DNA from: an uncultured Anaerolineales bacterium
GTDB lineage: Bacteria > Chloroflexota > Anaerolineae > Anaerolineales > UBA6663
Assembly: GCA_937952305.1 (NCBI GenBank)
Contig: CALFZO010000061.1
Location: 148,688-212,687, forward strand
Length of the DNA: 64,000 bases
Direction: 5' to 3'
The position numbers and the translations under genes were made by a program. Under the pieces are notes generated by a model. The model ran no database searches and was not told the DNA's origin. It saw nothing but the letters and a program-made list of their open reading frames with translations. This document shows, in pieces, positions 32,547 to 42,738 of the stretch; the first letter of the stretch is position 1, and the number at the start of each line of letters is the position of its first letter.

Positions 32547-34216
32547 CGCACTCGGAATACCCTGACAGCGGAGGTCGCGAAGACACTCTCCAAGAAGGGC
32601 GCGGCCTCCGGATTATAGCCCCCCAACGCCTGCTCGACCGGACCGTAGAGCACGTAGTCCACGCTGTACTCGGCCAGGAGCGCCTGCCGGCGTGCGTCGG
32701 GCGTGGCGGCGTCGAAGAATTCGGCCACTAGCGCCTGCTTGCCGTAGTAATCTACGGTCTGGGCCCAGTGCGCCAGAAAGGCGTGCTGGCCGGTCAACGC
32801 CGGCACATATTGGCCCAGCGTCTCGGAGCTTAACACCACGTCGGCGCCGCGCCCCTGCTCGGCCAGCCACGCCATAGCGGACAACTCGTCAACGCGCAGG
32901 TAGTAGGGATAAGTGTGGCGGCCCAGGTCGAGGAAACGCCACGCCCACAGGTAGACGTTGGTGGGGACGACCGCGACCAGCAGCAGGACAGCCAGGCCGC
33001 GCTGCCACCCGGCCGGCGACCAGGCCCAGCGCCGCCCGGCGGCCACGCGCTGCAGCCAGGGCAGGCCGTATTTGAACAGGCCCTGCGTGGCCAGAATCGC
33101 GATCGGCACCTGCCAGCCGTTCAGCATTTTGATCTGAAAGTTCGTAGGCAGATAGACCAGCAGGAAGTTCGCCCAGAACCAGGCCTTCAGGAACAGGTCG
33201 CCATCGTCCAGGCCGCGCAGCTTGAAGACGCCGTCCTTGAACAGCGTCAAGAGCGCCAGCAGGAAGGCCGGCCCCAGCAGCACCGGCAGCAGCAGCGGGT
33301 TGGGCGTGAACACGCCGGCGTTGTCGAATTGGGCCAGCACGTCGCGCCAGATCGGGTCCAGCGAGGTCAGCAGGAACGAGTACAGGCCCGGCCAGGCCGA
33401 CAGGGCCGCGATGATCACGCCGGACCAGAACAGGAACACCGGCAGGCGGCGGTCGCGCGCCAGCTTGAGCAGGCCATAGGCGCCCAGGATGCCGTAGACC
33501 AAGAAGAGGTCATAGGCGTGCTGGAAGCCCAGGAACAGCGTCCACAGGCCGGCGGCCACGGCGTAGCGCCACTGGCCGCGCACCTCGCCGCGCAGCACCA
33601 GGTCGAACGCAAACATGTAGAGCGCGGCCCCGATCAGGTGCGGCGTGGACAGGATGCCGAAGAACGTGTTCGGCTCGACGATGTAAATGAGCAGGTTGAC
33701 GAAGAGCGGAAACTCGTCCAGGCGCAGCAGGTATTTGGCCGCGATCAAGACCCAGCCGAAACCGGAGGCGAAGACCGCCACCAGGAACGCCGTCTGGCGC
33801 GGCCAGCGCTCCGGCAGGAACCACGCGCACAGCCGGTACAGCACCACCAGAAACGCCGCCGTCGCCACCACCCGCAGCACCTGGAACATGGCGGCGTAGT
33901 CCCAGCCCAGCCAGCGGCTGCCGCGCCCGAGCAGCCACCACAGCAGGTTGAAGAAGATCGGCGCGTTGGGCTCGGGCGTCAGCTTGTTGGCCGCCAGGTT
34001 CGCCGTCGAAAGCTCGCGCAGCCACGAGAAGTACTGCACATGGTCGGGCACGTTGACCATGATGCCCATGAACTGCAGGCCGGGCGGCGTGGTGAGGTAG
34101 GCGTAGGCGTACGGCAAGGCCGTGACCAGCAGCACGCCGACGCTGACGGCCGCGACAAATCCCCATTCGGCCGCGGACACGGTGCCGCGCGGCGTAGACG
34201 AGCGCGGGGTGTCCAT
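32543..34216 (-). CDS. Multi-spanning GT-C-like membrane protein
   Basis: A 557-residue protein with about twelve helices. The first large loop contains VNVPDHVQYFSWLREL, an Asp-His motif in the place of the GT-C catalytic loop. A soluble C-terminal part of about 110 residues follows the last helix. Membership of a known GT family is not certain. It overlaps its upstream neighbour by one base (TGATG) and its downstream neighbour by four. Confidence 0.68.
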   Translation of the reverse strand: MDTPRSSTPRGTVSAAEWGFVAAVSVGVLLVTALPYAYAYLTTPPGLQFMGIMVNVPDHVQYFSWLRELSTANLAANKLTPEPNAPIFFNLLWWLLGRGSRWLGWDYAAMFQVLRVVATAAFLVVLYRLCAWFLPERWPRQTAFLVAVFASGFGWVLIAAKYLLRLDEFPLFVNLLIYIVEPNTFFGILSTPHLIGAALYMFAFDLVLRGEVRGQWRYAVAAGLWTLFLGFQHAYDLFLVYGILGAYGLLKLARDRRLPVFLFWSGVIIAALSAWPGLYSFLLTSLDPIWRDVLAQFDNAGVFTPNPLLLPVLLGPAFLLALLTLFKDGVFKLRGLDDGDLFLKAWFWANFLLVYLPTNFQIKMLNGWQVPIAILATQGLFKYGLPWLQRVAAGRRWAWSPAGWQRGLAVLLLVAVVPTNVYLWAWRFLDLGRHTYPYYLRVDELSAMAWLAEQGRGADVVLSSETLGQYVPALTGQHAFLAHWAQTVDYYGKQALVAEFFDAATPDARRQALLAEYSVDYVLYGPVEQALGGYNPEAAPFLESVFATSAVRVFRVR

Positions 34217-35727
34217 CAGCGGTTGACCGGCTGCGCCACGGTGCCCGCCGTCAGCGGAGCCGCGTGCCGGCGCTCAAACCACCAGGCCGCGCCAGCCGCC
34301 AGCACCCACAGCGCGACGAGCGGCAGCAGGCCGGCCGGGCCGCGCAGACCGACGAGGGTGCCGGCATTGCGGGCGATGTTGCCGGCCAGCCAGTTGGGCA
34401 GCGCATACTCGACCAGCGGATTGAACAGCGTGTCCGGCGGGAAGGCCTGCTCGGCCAGCGTCAGCGCCCAGGTGGCCACAAATGACCAAGCCAGCAGGAG
34501 CACGGCCAGCGCGCGCAGCCAGGCGCGGCCGGCGGCCGCCTGGAACGTCCAGGCCGCGCCCAGCGCCAGGAACGGCAGCATCGGCAGAACGTAGCGCGGC
34601 CCGATCGCGAAGCCGCCCCACCACATCACCGACGTGGTATTGAAGAAGTACAGGGCCAGCACCGCCGCCAGCGCCACCGTCAACTCCAGCCGGTCCCGGC
34701 CGGAGCGCGCCCAGAGCCAGAAGCCGGGCACGGCCAGCAGCAGCCAGGGCGCGAGCACAAACAGGCCGCGGAACAGGCCGAAGGTGATGCCCCAGGCGGC
34801 CTCGACCGTGGGCAGCGACAGGCTCATGAAGCCGGAGTGATGCTGGGTCTGCCACAGCTCGGAGTACTCGTAGCCGAGGTTGAGCGGCCCGCCGAAGATG
34901 GCGTTGTTGTAGGCCATCCAGCCGGCCGCGATCACGGCCGCCGAGAGCGTCACCCAGGCCAGGCCGAACGGCTGGCCAAGGCGGTAGAGGCGATAGGCCG
35001 TGTACAGGTACAACAGGCCGGTCACCAGCGCCACCGGATACTCGGTGACGACGGCGTAGCTCAGCAGCCCGCCGATGGCGAGCAAGGCCGGGACGCCCAA
35101 CGGCCGGCGCGCGGTCGAGACCCAGAAGAACGCGCCGAAGAGCAGGGCGGCGGCGAGCTGGTGCCCGTACAGCGTGTTGGCGTAAGCGAAGGCCGGCGTG
35201 AGCAGGCCATAGCCCAAGGCCACCGCCAGGCGCGGCCAGCGGCTCTCGGTGAGGCGCGCCAGCCACAGATAGAGCAGCGCCACGAGCAGCGCGGACGGGA
35301 AGGCGCCCACAACGGCGGCGATGGCCACCTGGGCCAGGGCGAAGCGCACCTTCTGCGCGTTGACGCCGCTGCCTTCAGCGCGCAGCGTGCCCTGGAAGGC
35401 GGCGCTGTTTTCCAGGCGCGCCGTCAGCGCGTCCATACCGGGCAGGCGCCGCAGCGCGGCGTAGACGGGCATCCCCAGAAAGGCCACGCCCGGCGCTTTG
35501 TCGCTGTAATAGTGGCCGTTCACTTTGGCGTAGTCCACGGTCGTCCCGAGATAGCGGTCGATCTGGAAAGTGCCGTCGTCGACGACGGCCACCACCATCT
35601 TGAGGCGCGAGTCCTGGTTGGGGTCGGCCCAGCGCGGAAAGACGTAGACGTACGTCAGCAGAGACAGCGCGAACAGCACCAGGGCGAGGCGGCGGTCGGT
35701 AGAAAATGCGGCGCGCAAGTTAAGCAC
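34216..35727 (-). CDS. Multi-spanning GT-C-like membrane protein
   Basis: A 503-residue protein with about eleven helices. The loop after helix 1 reads FPRWADPNQDSRLKMVVAV, followed by GHYYSDKAPGVAFLG; the acidic pair and the SDKAPG block recur in a group of uncharacterised GT-C-like proteins. It is the first of three overlapping genes that end in the BNR surface protein. The gap of 57 bases to the upstream GT4 gene has no clear promoter, so it may belong to the long exopolysaccharide transcript. Confidence 0.7.
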   Translation of the reverse strand: MLNLRAAFSTDRRLALVLFALSLLTYVYVFPRWADPNQDSRLKMVVAVVDDGTFQIDRYLGTTVDYAKVNGHYYSDKAPGVAFLGMPVYAALRRLPGMDALTARLENSAAFQGTLRAEGSGVNAQKVRFALAQVAIAAVVGAFPSALLVALLYLWLARLTESRWPRLAVALGYGLLTPAFAYANTLYGHQLAAALLFGAFFWVSTARRPLGVPALLAIGGLLSYAVVTEYPVALVTGLLYLYTAYRLYRLGQPFGLAWVTLSAAVIAAGWMAYNNAIFGGPLNLGYEYSELWQTQHHSGFMSLSLPTVEAAWGITFGLFRGLFVLAPWLLLAVPGFWLWARSGRDRLELTVALAAVLALYFFNTTSVMWWGGFAIGPRYVLPMLPFLALGAAWTFQAAAGRAWLRALAVLLLAWSFVATWALTLAEQAFPPDTLFNPLVEYALPNWLAGNIARNAGTLVGLRGPAGLLPLVALWVLAAGAAWWFERRHAAPLTAGTVAQPVNR

Positions 35728-35784
35728 CTTGAGTGTGGAAGACCAGGGAGGGACCGCGGCGACGCCGACCGGGCCAGCGGCGGG

Positions 35785-36990
35785 CTAGGCCGGCGCGGGC
35801 TGCGGCGCCCCGCGGTAGAGCGCCTCGAGCGGCCGGCAGGCGGCGCGATAGTCGTACGTGGTCTCGATCAGTTGCCGCCCGGCGCGGCCGAGCGCGTCGG
35901 CCAGGGCGCGGTCGTTGAGCAGGCGCAGACAGGCCTCGGCAAAGGCCTCCGGCGTGTCCGCGATCAGCACATGCCGCTCGTGCTCGACGGCGATCCCCTC
36001 ACAGCCCAGCGAGGTGGTCACCAGCGGCAGACCGCGCGCCAACGCCTCCAGGATCTTGACGCGCATCCCCCCGCCCGCCCGCAGCGGCACAATGAAGACG
36101 CCGGCCTGCTCCAGGTACAGCTGCGGGTCCTTGACGTAGCCGGTGACGTTGACGCCGTGGCGCGGGCCGTTGAGGGCTAGCAGTTCCTGCGGCGGGCGCG
36201 AGCCCACCACGTCCAGGACGGCGTCCGGCCGCGCGGCCCGGATCTGCGGGTAAACCTCGTGGATGAACCACCACATGCCGTCGATGTTCGGCGGCCAGTA
36301 CATGGTGCCGATGTGCAGGAGGTGGCGCGTCTCCGGGCGGCGGGCCGACACGGGCAGCTCGTCGGTGTCGACGGCGATGGGGATGACGGTGATATCGCGC
36401 GGCGCTCCGGCGGCCTCGATCAGCGCGCCCTCGTCCTCGTCGCTCACGGCCAGCACCACGTCGAAGTCGCGCACCAGGCGGCCCTCATAGGCCTTGAGCA
36501 GACGCCAATCGCGCTCCAGCAGCAGCCGGCGCGGGCCAGGCCCCATGGTGGCCGCCAGGCGCTTGTACAACAGCCAGAGCGCGTTGTGGGCATCCAGCAC
36601 GGTGCGCGCACCGCGGACGCGCGCGGCATATTGCGCCATGTTGAGCTGGTCGGCGTGGGCCACGTCGAAGTGGTTTTCGGCCGCCAGCCGGTCCACCAGG
36701 GCGCGCATCGCGGCGCGGTCATCGCGCGCCATCATCCACGGCTCACCGGTGGCCAGGCTGCGCGCCAGCGCCAGGCCGTCGGCCAGGGGCGCGCGCTCCA
36801 TCGGCACGGTGTGCACGGCACGGCAATAGCGGCGCAGGACCTCGACCTCGGCCGATTGGTCACCGCGCACGAATGACACCAGCGTCACGGCGTGATGGCG
36901 CGCCAGGTATTTGAGCACGTTCCAGGTCTTGACCTTGGGGCCGCTGTCCGGCGGGTACGGCAAGACCTGCGTCAGCAAGAGGACTTCCAT
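35785..36990 (-). CDS. Glycosyltransferase family 4
   Basis: A 401-residue GT-B enzyme. The N-terminus MEVLLLTQVLPYPPDSGPKV has the loop with Pro and Ser-Gly that binds acceptor in this EPS-associated subgroup. The C-terminal donor site reads GGGMRVKILEALARGLPLVTT. Also present is the helix-turn IGTMYWPPNIDGMWWF common to these proteins. It closely resembles the GT4 at 39448-40692. It lies at the downstream end of the glycan gene cluster, 87 bases after a GT2 gene. Confidence 0.9.
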   Translation of the reverse strand: MEVLLLTQVLPYPPDSGPKVKTWNVLKYLARHHAVTLVSFVRGDQSAEVEVLRRYCRAVHTVPMERAPLADGLALARSLATGEPWMMARDDRAAMRALVDRLAAENHFDVAHADQLNMAQYAARVRGARTVLDAHNALWLLYKRLAATMGPGPRRLLLERDWRLLKAYEGRLVRDFDVVLAVSDEDEGALIEAAGAPRDITVIPIAVDTDELPVSARRPETRHLLHIGTMYWPPNIDGMWWFIHEVYPQIRAARPDAVLDVVGSRPPQELLALNGPRHGVNVTGYVKDPQLYLEQAGVFIVPLRAGGGMRVKILEALARGLPLVTTSLGCEGIAVEHERHVLIADTPEAFAEACLRLLNDRALADALGRAGRQLIETTYDYRAACRPLEALYRGAPQPAPA

Positions 36991-37077
36991 AGTGTTAAGT
37001 AAACAAGCAAACGCGCGCGGGTTGGAATAGGCCGAAGGTTGGGGGACTTCGGGGCTATGGGCCGGCAGCCGGCCGCG

Positions 37078-37989
37078 TCACGCGTTTTTGAGTTTGGCGG
37101 CCAGGGTGCTGAGTGAGACCACCGGCCGGCCTAACCGCCCGCCGCTGAGCCGGCGCAGCAGCGTGTGGCCGATTATTTTGAGGGCCGTGAAGACATAGAT
37201 GAGCGCCTTAAGCGCCTCGGCCGCGCCCGCGCCGTAGTGTTTGCGGAAGAAGCGCACACGGCTGGTATAGAGATCGCCTTCGCGCTCCGGCCGCCGGTTG
37301 CGGCTGCTGGCGCCGCCCAGGTGCGTCACGCGGGCCTGCGGGTGATACCACACCTGCCAGCCGGCCCGGCGCAAAGCGTAGCACAGGTCAACTTCCTCGG
37401 CGTACATGAAGTAGCCCTCGTCCAGACCGCCGACGGCGGCGTAGGCCTCCGGCCGCACCAGCAGGCAGGCGCCCTCCACGTAGTCCACGGACTGCGGGCC
37501 GCGCGCCTCATCCGGGCCGCGGCTCGGGAAATACCGGCCGTAAGCCAGGCGGCCCAGGCCGGACAGGATCAAAAACTCGCGCCCCAGGCTGGGAAACGGC
37601 GTGTGCGACGCCTGAAAGGTGCCGTCGGCGTTGCGCAAGTGCGCGCCCACCAGGCCCGCCCGCGGCTGCGCGTCCGCGACCTGCACCAGCGCCTCCAGCG
37701 CGCCGGGCTGCAGAAAGGCGTCGCTGTTGAGCAGCAACAGGTAGCGGCCGTGCGCCTCGGCCGCGCCCTGGTTGTTGGCCCGGGCAAAGCCGACGTTGGC
37801 GGTGTTGGCGATCAGGCGCGCGCCCGGAAAGCGCGCCCGGGTCATGGCCACGCTGTCGTCGCTGGAGGCGTTGTCCACCACCACCAGCTCCAGACTCAGC
37901 GCCCCGGCGTTGGCCTGGGCCGTCGTCAGGCAGCGCTCGAGCAGATCGCGCGTGTTCCAGTTGACGATGATGACCGAGACATCAGGCAT
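37078..37989 (-). CDS. Glycosyltransferase family 2 (rhamnosyltransferase-like)
   Basis: A 303-residue GT-A enzyme. The N-terminal strand VSVIIVNWNTRDLLERCL, the nucleotide-binding VVDNASSDDS, the metal-binding stretch LLLNSDAFLQPGAL and the acceptor-side YFMYAEEVDLCYALRRAGW are those of the WbbL-like GT2 group. A hydrophobic C-terminal stretch may touch the membrane. Its start overlaps the end of the Wzy-like gene by eight bases. Confidence 0.92.
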   Translation of the reverse strand: MPDVSVIIVNWNTRDLLERCLTTAQANAGALSLELVVVDNASSDDSVAMTRARFPGARLIANTANVGFARANNQGAAEAHGRYLLLLNSDAFLQPGALEALVQVADAQPRAGLVGAHLRNADGTFQASHTPFPSLGREFLILSGLGRLAYGRYFPSRGPDEARGPQSVDYVEGACLLVRPEAYAAVGGLDEGYFMYAEEVDLCYALRRAGWQVWYHPQARVTHLGGASSRNRRPEREGDLYTSRVRFFRKHYGAGAAEALKALIYVFTALKIIGHTLLRRLSGGRLGRPVVSLSTLAAKLKNA

Positions 37990-39448
37990 GGACCAGCGCT
38001 CCGCCGGGCGGCGCCGGCTCGGCCGCCGGCTCGGCCGCCGTCAGCCGGTCCAGCACCAGGATCGTGCCCATGAACAGCCAGGAGTAGACGACGTAGTCAA
38101 AGCCGGCGATGGTCTGGGTGTAGGCGAAGGGGAAAAGCCAGTCGCCGAACGCCATCGTGATGAGGCACGAGACTGTGCCAGCGAATCCGACGTTGGCCAG
38201 CGCCTCGACGAAATCCCCGCGTCCGCGCACGCGCAGGCATAACCGGTAGCCGATCACGGCCAGCCCGACGAAGTAGATCAGAAACGGGATCACGCCGATG
38301 ATCCCGACCTGGGCCAGCATATCGACGTAGTTGCTGTGCGTGGCCATGGCGTTGGTCGGGAAGTAGGACATGTAATACGCAGCGTAGCCGGCCGGGCCGG
38401 TCCCGAAGAGCAGATGGTCCTTGGTGATCTTCCAGTTCTGGGCCCAGGCCGCCATGCGCGTGCCGCCGCTCTCGGTGTTCTCGTTGCCCAGCGTGCTGTT
38501 GACGAAGTCCATGTTCAGGGCGATGACGACGATCACGCCCAGCACCGCCAGGATCCAGGTGCGTTTGGAGCGCATGAACAGGATCACGCCGACGGCCAGG
38601 ATACCGGGCAGCCAGCCGGCCAGCCAGCTGACGTGCAGGATCAGGCCCCAGAACAAGTACAGGCCGGCCAGGGTGAACAGCAGCGCGCGCGCCCACTGCG
38701 GCAGGCGCGGCACGAACAGGGCCAGGCCCAGCGACAACGTGATGACCCACATCGTGAACAGGCCTTCGACGTTGATCGGCAGCCCGGAGACAAGATCAAA
38801 GCGCTTGAGCAGGCCAACGCCGCCCGCGAACAACATGACGCCGACCAGCGCCTTAAGCGTGCGCACGTCGTGGACGAAGTTGTTCATCATCAACAGCACG
38901 CCGGGCAGGGCCATGTTGACCACGGCCGACGCGATCTGCACGATCATGAAAGAGTTGCTGGCATAGACGAGCGGGTCGCGGAAGACCACGCTCCACCCGA
39001 CCGCCACCAGGTTGACGGCCATGAAGATCAGGATCGGCGCGTTGAGCGGCGACGGGATCAGCGACAGGCGCCGCTCGACCGTGATCATGCGCAGGATCCA
39101 CAGGCCGGCGAAGCCCAGCGTCAGCAGCAGGCTGTCCACCAGCCGGCTCTCGGTGCCGGTGGGCAGGCTGACCGGGATGAAGGCGGCCGCGATCAGGATC
39201 AGGATCGGCATCCAGTTCCAGCGCTTGATCAGCTCATTCAGGCCGAACACGGCCAGCGGCGCCGCGGCCGCCACCACCGCCAGCCACGGGTCGAGGCGGT
39301 CCGCCACCTTAACCGTGGCGAAGCCGAGCGCGGCGGCGCCGCCCAGGACGCCGATGACGGCCGCCACCCGCCACCAGCGCGCCAGGACGCCAGCGCCAGC
39401 CGGCAGGGGGTGGCCGGCCTCAACTCGATCCGGGCGTGTCGCCGTCAT
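37982..39448 (-). CDS. O-antigen ligase/polymerase-like membrane protein (Wzy/WaaL type)
   Basis: A 488-residue protein with about twelve helices. The large loop late in the protein contains NTESGGTRMAAWAQNWKI followed by LLFGTGPAGYAAYY and THSNYVDMLAQVGIIG. These are the conserved Arg, Gly and His elements of the Wzy_C/O-antigen ligase family. It should polymerise repeat units or attach the glycan on the outer face of the membrane. The ATG at 39448 is used because it overlaps the preceding stop by one base (TGATG); a longer frame upstream is only a shadow of that gene. Confidence 0.88.
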   Translation of the reverse strand: MTATRPDRVEAGHPLPAGAGVLARWWRVAAVIGVLGGAAALGFATVKVADRLDPWLAVVAAAAPLAVFGLNELIKRWNWMPILILIAAAFIPVSLPTGTESRLVDSLLLTLGFAGLWILRMITVERRLSLIPSPLNAPILIFMAVNLVAVGWSVVFRDPLVYASNSFMIVQIASAVVNMALPGVLLMMNNFVHDVRTLKALVGVMLFAGGVGLLKRFDLVSGLPINVEGLFTMWVITLSLGLALFVPRLPQWARALLFTLAGLYLFWGLILHVSWLAGWLPGILAVGVILFMRSKRTWILAVLGVIVVIALNMDFVNSTLGNENTESGGTRMAAWAQNWKITKDHLLFGTGPAGYAAYYMSYFPTNAMATHSNYVDMLAQVGIIGVIPFLIYFVGLAVIGYRLCLRVRGRGDFVEALANVGFAGTVSCLITMAFGDWLFPFAYTQTIAGFDYVVYSWLFMGTILVLDRLTAAEPAAEPAPPGGALVHA

Positions 39449-40692
39449 CAGGGCACCTTGACATCCGGCAGCCGGGTCCGCGGCAGTTCGGCCGGGATCG
39501 ACCGGGCCGTGGGCACCAGGCGCTCCAGCACAGTCAGCAGCTGCTGGCCGACCGCGCTCCAATCGTAACGGCTCTCCACCAGCCGCCGGCCGTGGCGCAC
39601 CAGGCGCTCACGCAGATCAGGGTCGCTCAGCAGGCTGAGCACGGCCTCGGCCATCTCGGCCGCGTTGTCGGCCAGCAGATAATCGCGGCCGGGCACCAAC
39701 TCCAACCCCTCGGCGCCCTTGGCCGTGGCCACCACCGGCGTACCCAGTGCCAGGGCCTCCAGGATCTTCAGGCGGGTGCCGCCGCCCAGACGCAGCGGGA
39801 CGACGCTGGCCCAGCTGCGGGCCACGGCCGGCCGCACGTCGGCCAGGTAGCCGGTGAAGACGACGCCGGGCTGGCGCGGCAGGCGTTCCACGGGCACGCC
39901 GTCCAGCTTGCCGGTGACGTAGAACTTAACCGCCGGGCGCGCGGCCAGAATGCGCGGATAGACCTCGCGCAGGAAATAGTCCACGGCGTCGAAGTTGGCC
40001 GAGTAGGTGAGCGCGCCGGAGTAGATGAGCGTATCCGGCTCAGGCGCGCCAAAATCGCCGCTATAGCCGGCCACATCCACACCATTGGGCACCACATCCA
40101 CGCGCGCCCGGCTGCCGGCGCTACGCAGCACGTGCTCACGTTCGGCCTCGGACACCACCGTGCAGGCATCCAGGTTACTGAGCAGGTAGCGCGTGTAGCG
40201 GGACAGCTTCCACCAGGTCAGCCCGGCGCGCAGGCGGCGCCCCAGGGAGTGCGCGCGGGCAAAATGCTCGTAGATCGTGGTCAGCTCCAGCTCTTCCAGC
40301 ATGCGGACGGCGTTGGGCACTTCCAGAGCGTAGGGCGCCATGTCGATTTCGGACGCCAGCACCAGGTCAAAGGAGTACTCGCGGCAGGCGTGCGCGATCA
40401 GGGCGCTCATCTCAAGGTTGTGCGTGTCCACCACCGAACGCGGGCGCGGGTCAAAGAAGCCGCGCAGGGCGCGCCAGCTCCAGGGCTGGAAGGGCGTGTA
40501 CAGGACCGTGTCCACCTGCTGGCAGACGGCGCGCACGGCCGCCCAGCGCTCGGCGCTCACCGGCTCGGACGTGAACGACACCAGGTGGACCACATGCCGC
40601 GCCGACAGCTGCTTGAGCAGGTTGAAGACGCGCAGCTTGGAGCCGTTATCGGCCGGGTACGGGAACCAGCGCGAGAGGAAGAGGAGGCGCAA
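39448..40692 (-). CDS. Glycosyltransferase family 4
   Basis: A 414-residue GT-B enzyme beginning MRLLFLSRWFPYPADNGSKL, the start of the EPS/PEP-CTERM-associated GT4 subgroup. The donor site reads LGGGTRLKILEALALGTPVVAT. The middle contains VVPNGVDVAGYSG and YSANFDAVDYFLREVYP, shared with the paralogue at 35785. It is coupled to the Wzy-like gene. Confidence 0.92.
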   Translation of the reverse strand: MRLLFLSRWFPYPADNGSKLRVFNLLKQLSARHVVHLVSFTSEPVSAERWAAVRAVCQQVDTVLYTPFQPWSWRALRGFFDPRPRSVVDTHNLEMSALIAHACREYSFDLVLASEIDMAPYALEVPNAVRMLEELELTTIYEHFARAHSLGRRLRAGLTWWKLSRYTRYLLSNLDACTVVSEAEREHVLRSAGSRARVDVVPNGVDVAGYSGDFGAPEPDTLIYSGALTYSANFDAVDYFLREVYPRILAARPAVKFYVTGKLDGVPVERLPRQPGVVFTGYLADVRPAVARSWASVVPLRLGGGTRLKILEALALGTPVVATAKGAEGLELVPGRDYLLADNAAEMAEAVLSLLSDPDLRERLVRHGRRLVESRYDWSAVGQQLLTVLERLVPTARSIPAELPRTRLPDVKVP

Positions 40693-40767
40693 GCAACCTT
40701 ACTCCTGGCGCCGGGCAAGCGCCCCAGGACAGATAGATACCGGTGACAGAGGACGCCGGGCCATACG

Positions 40768-41727
40768 CTACGGCTTCGGCCGGGCGACGTGGCTGAGCGT
40801 CCGGTCAGACGCGTCGGTCTTCCACAGGGAGGCGTCGGCCTTGCCCCAGCGGCGCTGGACGGCGTGCAGCAGGGCGTAGCCCGTGGCGCGGGCGTGCTCA
40901 GGCCGCCCCGCCCGGCGGTGGCCGTAGATGCCGCGCACCGCGCCGCTCACGGCGCGCCAGACCGCCAGCGGCTTGTGCTGGACCGGCGTATGCCGCACAA
41001 AGAAGCGCAGCCGGTTGCGGGTGACGTAGTACAAGGTGGAAGGCCCGAAGCCGCTCCAGTGGATGGGCGCCTTGTGGCGCATGCGGGCGGCCGGCTCGAA
41101 GTGGACCCGGAAGCCGGCCTGGCGCACACGCGCGCACCAATCGGTCTCCTCGAAATAGATGAAGAAGGTCTCGTCCAGCACGCCGGCGCGCTCGATGGCC
41201 GCGCGGCTGATCAGCAGGCCGCAGCCGTTGATGAAATCGACCGGGCGGGCCGGATACTGGCCCTGATCGACCTCGCCCATGCCGACGTTGACGGCGTCCG
41301 CGATCGGCCACAGGACGCGCCCGCCGGCCGAGCTGATGACCTGGCCGGGATCGAAGGTGTACACCATCGGCCCGACGACGCCGATGGCGGGGTCGGCGGC
41401 GGCCGCCTCCATCAGGCGGTCCAGACAATCCGGCTCCACCAGCGTGTCCTCGTTCAGGACAAACACCCAGTCGGCGCCCTGCTGCAGGGCCAGGCGGATG
41501 CCGACGTTGTTGTTGCCGGCATAGCCCAGGTTCTCGCGCAGGCGCTCGATCTGGACCTGCGGGTAGCGGGCCTGAATGGCCTCGACTGAGCCGTCGGTGG
41601 AGCTGTTGTCCAGCACCAGGATGTGATGCGGCGCGTAGGTCGACTGCGCCAGCGACGCCAGGCAGTTGAGCGTATCGTCACGCCGATTGGTGTTGAGGAC
41701 AACGGTGGTGATGCGCGGCCGGGCCAT
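40768..41727 (-). CDS. Glycosyltransferase family 2
   Basis: A 319-residue GT-A enzyme: TTVVLNTNRRDDTLNCL, VLDNSSTDGS, the DxD-like VFVLNEDTLVEPDCL and FIYFEETDWCARVRQAG. It is clearly a paralogue of the GT2 at 42735, with which it shares GPMVYT, PARPVDFINGCGL, MRHKAPIHW and LYYVTRNRLRFF. The two lie on either side of one epimerase gene. Only 12 bases separate it from that gene. Confidence 0.92.
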   Translation of the reverse strand: MARPRITTVVLNTNRRDDTLNCLASLAQSTYAPHHILVLDNSSTDGSVEAIQARYPQVQIERLRENLGYAGNNNVGIRLALQQGADWVFVLNEDTLVEPDCLDRLMEAAAADPAIGVVGPMVYTFDPGQVISSAGGRVLWPIADAVNVGMGEVDQGQYPARPVDFINGCGLLISRAAIERAGVLDETFFIYFEETDWCARVRQAGFRVHFEPAARMRHKAPIHWSGFGPSTLYYVTRNRLRFFVRHTPVQHKPLAVWRAVSGAVRGIYGHRRAGRPEHARATGYALLHAVQRRWGKADASLWKTDASDRTLSHVARPKP

Positions 41728-41739
41728 GCGGGCTCTCCG

Positions 41740-42738
41740 TTACGCCTTGGCCCAGCTGGGCGGCAGGTTCTTGGGGACTTCGATGTTTTGGAACACCGGC
41801 GTGCTGCGCGCGCCGTGCTCGCGCACCCAGGCCGCCATGCGGGCCAGGCCGGCCTCCAGCGTGAAGCCAGGGCGCGCGTCGAAGAACTCGGCCACTTTGG
41901 CGTGGCTGGAGTAGGCGTGGACGACCTCGTTGCGGGCCGGCAGGTGGACGAGGTTGAGCGGCGCCCCCATGGCCTCGGCCACGCAGCGCGCCAGCGTGTT
42001 GACGCTGTAGGGCACGTCCGCGCCGATGTTGAAGACCTCGTTGTAGGCGCGCGGCACCTGCACCGAGCGGGCGATGATGGGCGACACGTCTTTGACGTAC
42101 GAGAATGCCCGCGTCTGCTCGCCGTCGCCGAAGACGGACATCGGCTCGCCCTTGAGGATCTGGTTCATGAAGATGCCGACGACGTTGCGATAGCGGTCGG
42201 CGATGTTCTGGCGCTCGCCGTAGACGTTGTGCGGCCGGAAGACGATGGCGTTCAGGCCGAACATGTGGTGCGCGGCGCGCAGGTCCAGCTCCACCGCCAG
42301 CTTGGAGACGCCGTACGGGTCCTCCGGGCTGGGCATCAGGTCCTCGGTCATCGGCAGCTGGTTGGCGCCGTAGACGGCGATGGACGACGTGAACACGAAG
42401 CACTTGACGTCGTGCAGGACCGAGGCATTGATCAGGTTGACGCTGCCAACCAGGTTGGTCTCGTAGTTGAAGCGGCGGATGAAGTGGCTGAGGCCTTCGG
42501 CCGCGTAGGCGGCCAGGTGGTAGACGTAGTCGAACCGGTGCTGGGCGAACAGCCGGTTGACCAGGTCCACATCGGCGATGCTGCCGTGGACGAACTCGGC
42601 CTGCTCGGACACGTTGCTGCGATAGCCGCCGCTCAGGTCATCCAGGGCGACCACGTCATAGCCCAGCGCCAGGAGATCATCCACCACGTGCGAACCGATG
42701 AACCCCGCGCTGCCGGTTACCAGGACTTTAGTTGTCAC
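41740..42738 (-). CDS. NAD-dependent nucleotide-sugar epimerase
   Basis: A 332-residue extended short-chain dehydrogenase. NAD motif VTGSAGFIGSHVVDDLLAL, catalytic Ser in FTSSIAVYGANQ, and Tyr-Lys in DPYGVSKLAVELDL. The block VFRPHNVYGERQ is frequent in UDP-glucose 4-epimerase-like proteins. It differs from the epimerase at 11157 and may supply a second sugar. Its start overlaps the end of the upstream GT2 gene by four bases. Confidence 0.9.
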   Translation of the reverse strand: MTTKVLVTGSAGFIGSHVVDDLLALGYDVVALDDLSGGYRSNVSEQAEFVHGSIADVDLVNRLFAQHRFDYVYHLAAYAAEGLSHFIRRFNYETNLVGSVNLINASVLHDVKCFVFTSSIAVYGANQLPMTEDLMPSPEDPYGVSKLAVELDLRAAHHMFGLNAIVFRPHNVYGERQNIADRYRNVVGIFMNQILKGEPMSVFGDGEQTRAFSYVKDVSPIIARSVQVPRAYNEVFNIGADVPYSVNTLARCVAEAMGAPLNLVHLPARNEVVHAYSSHAKVAEFFDARPGFTLEAGLARMAAWVREHGARSTPVFQNIEVPKNLPPSWAKA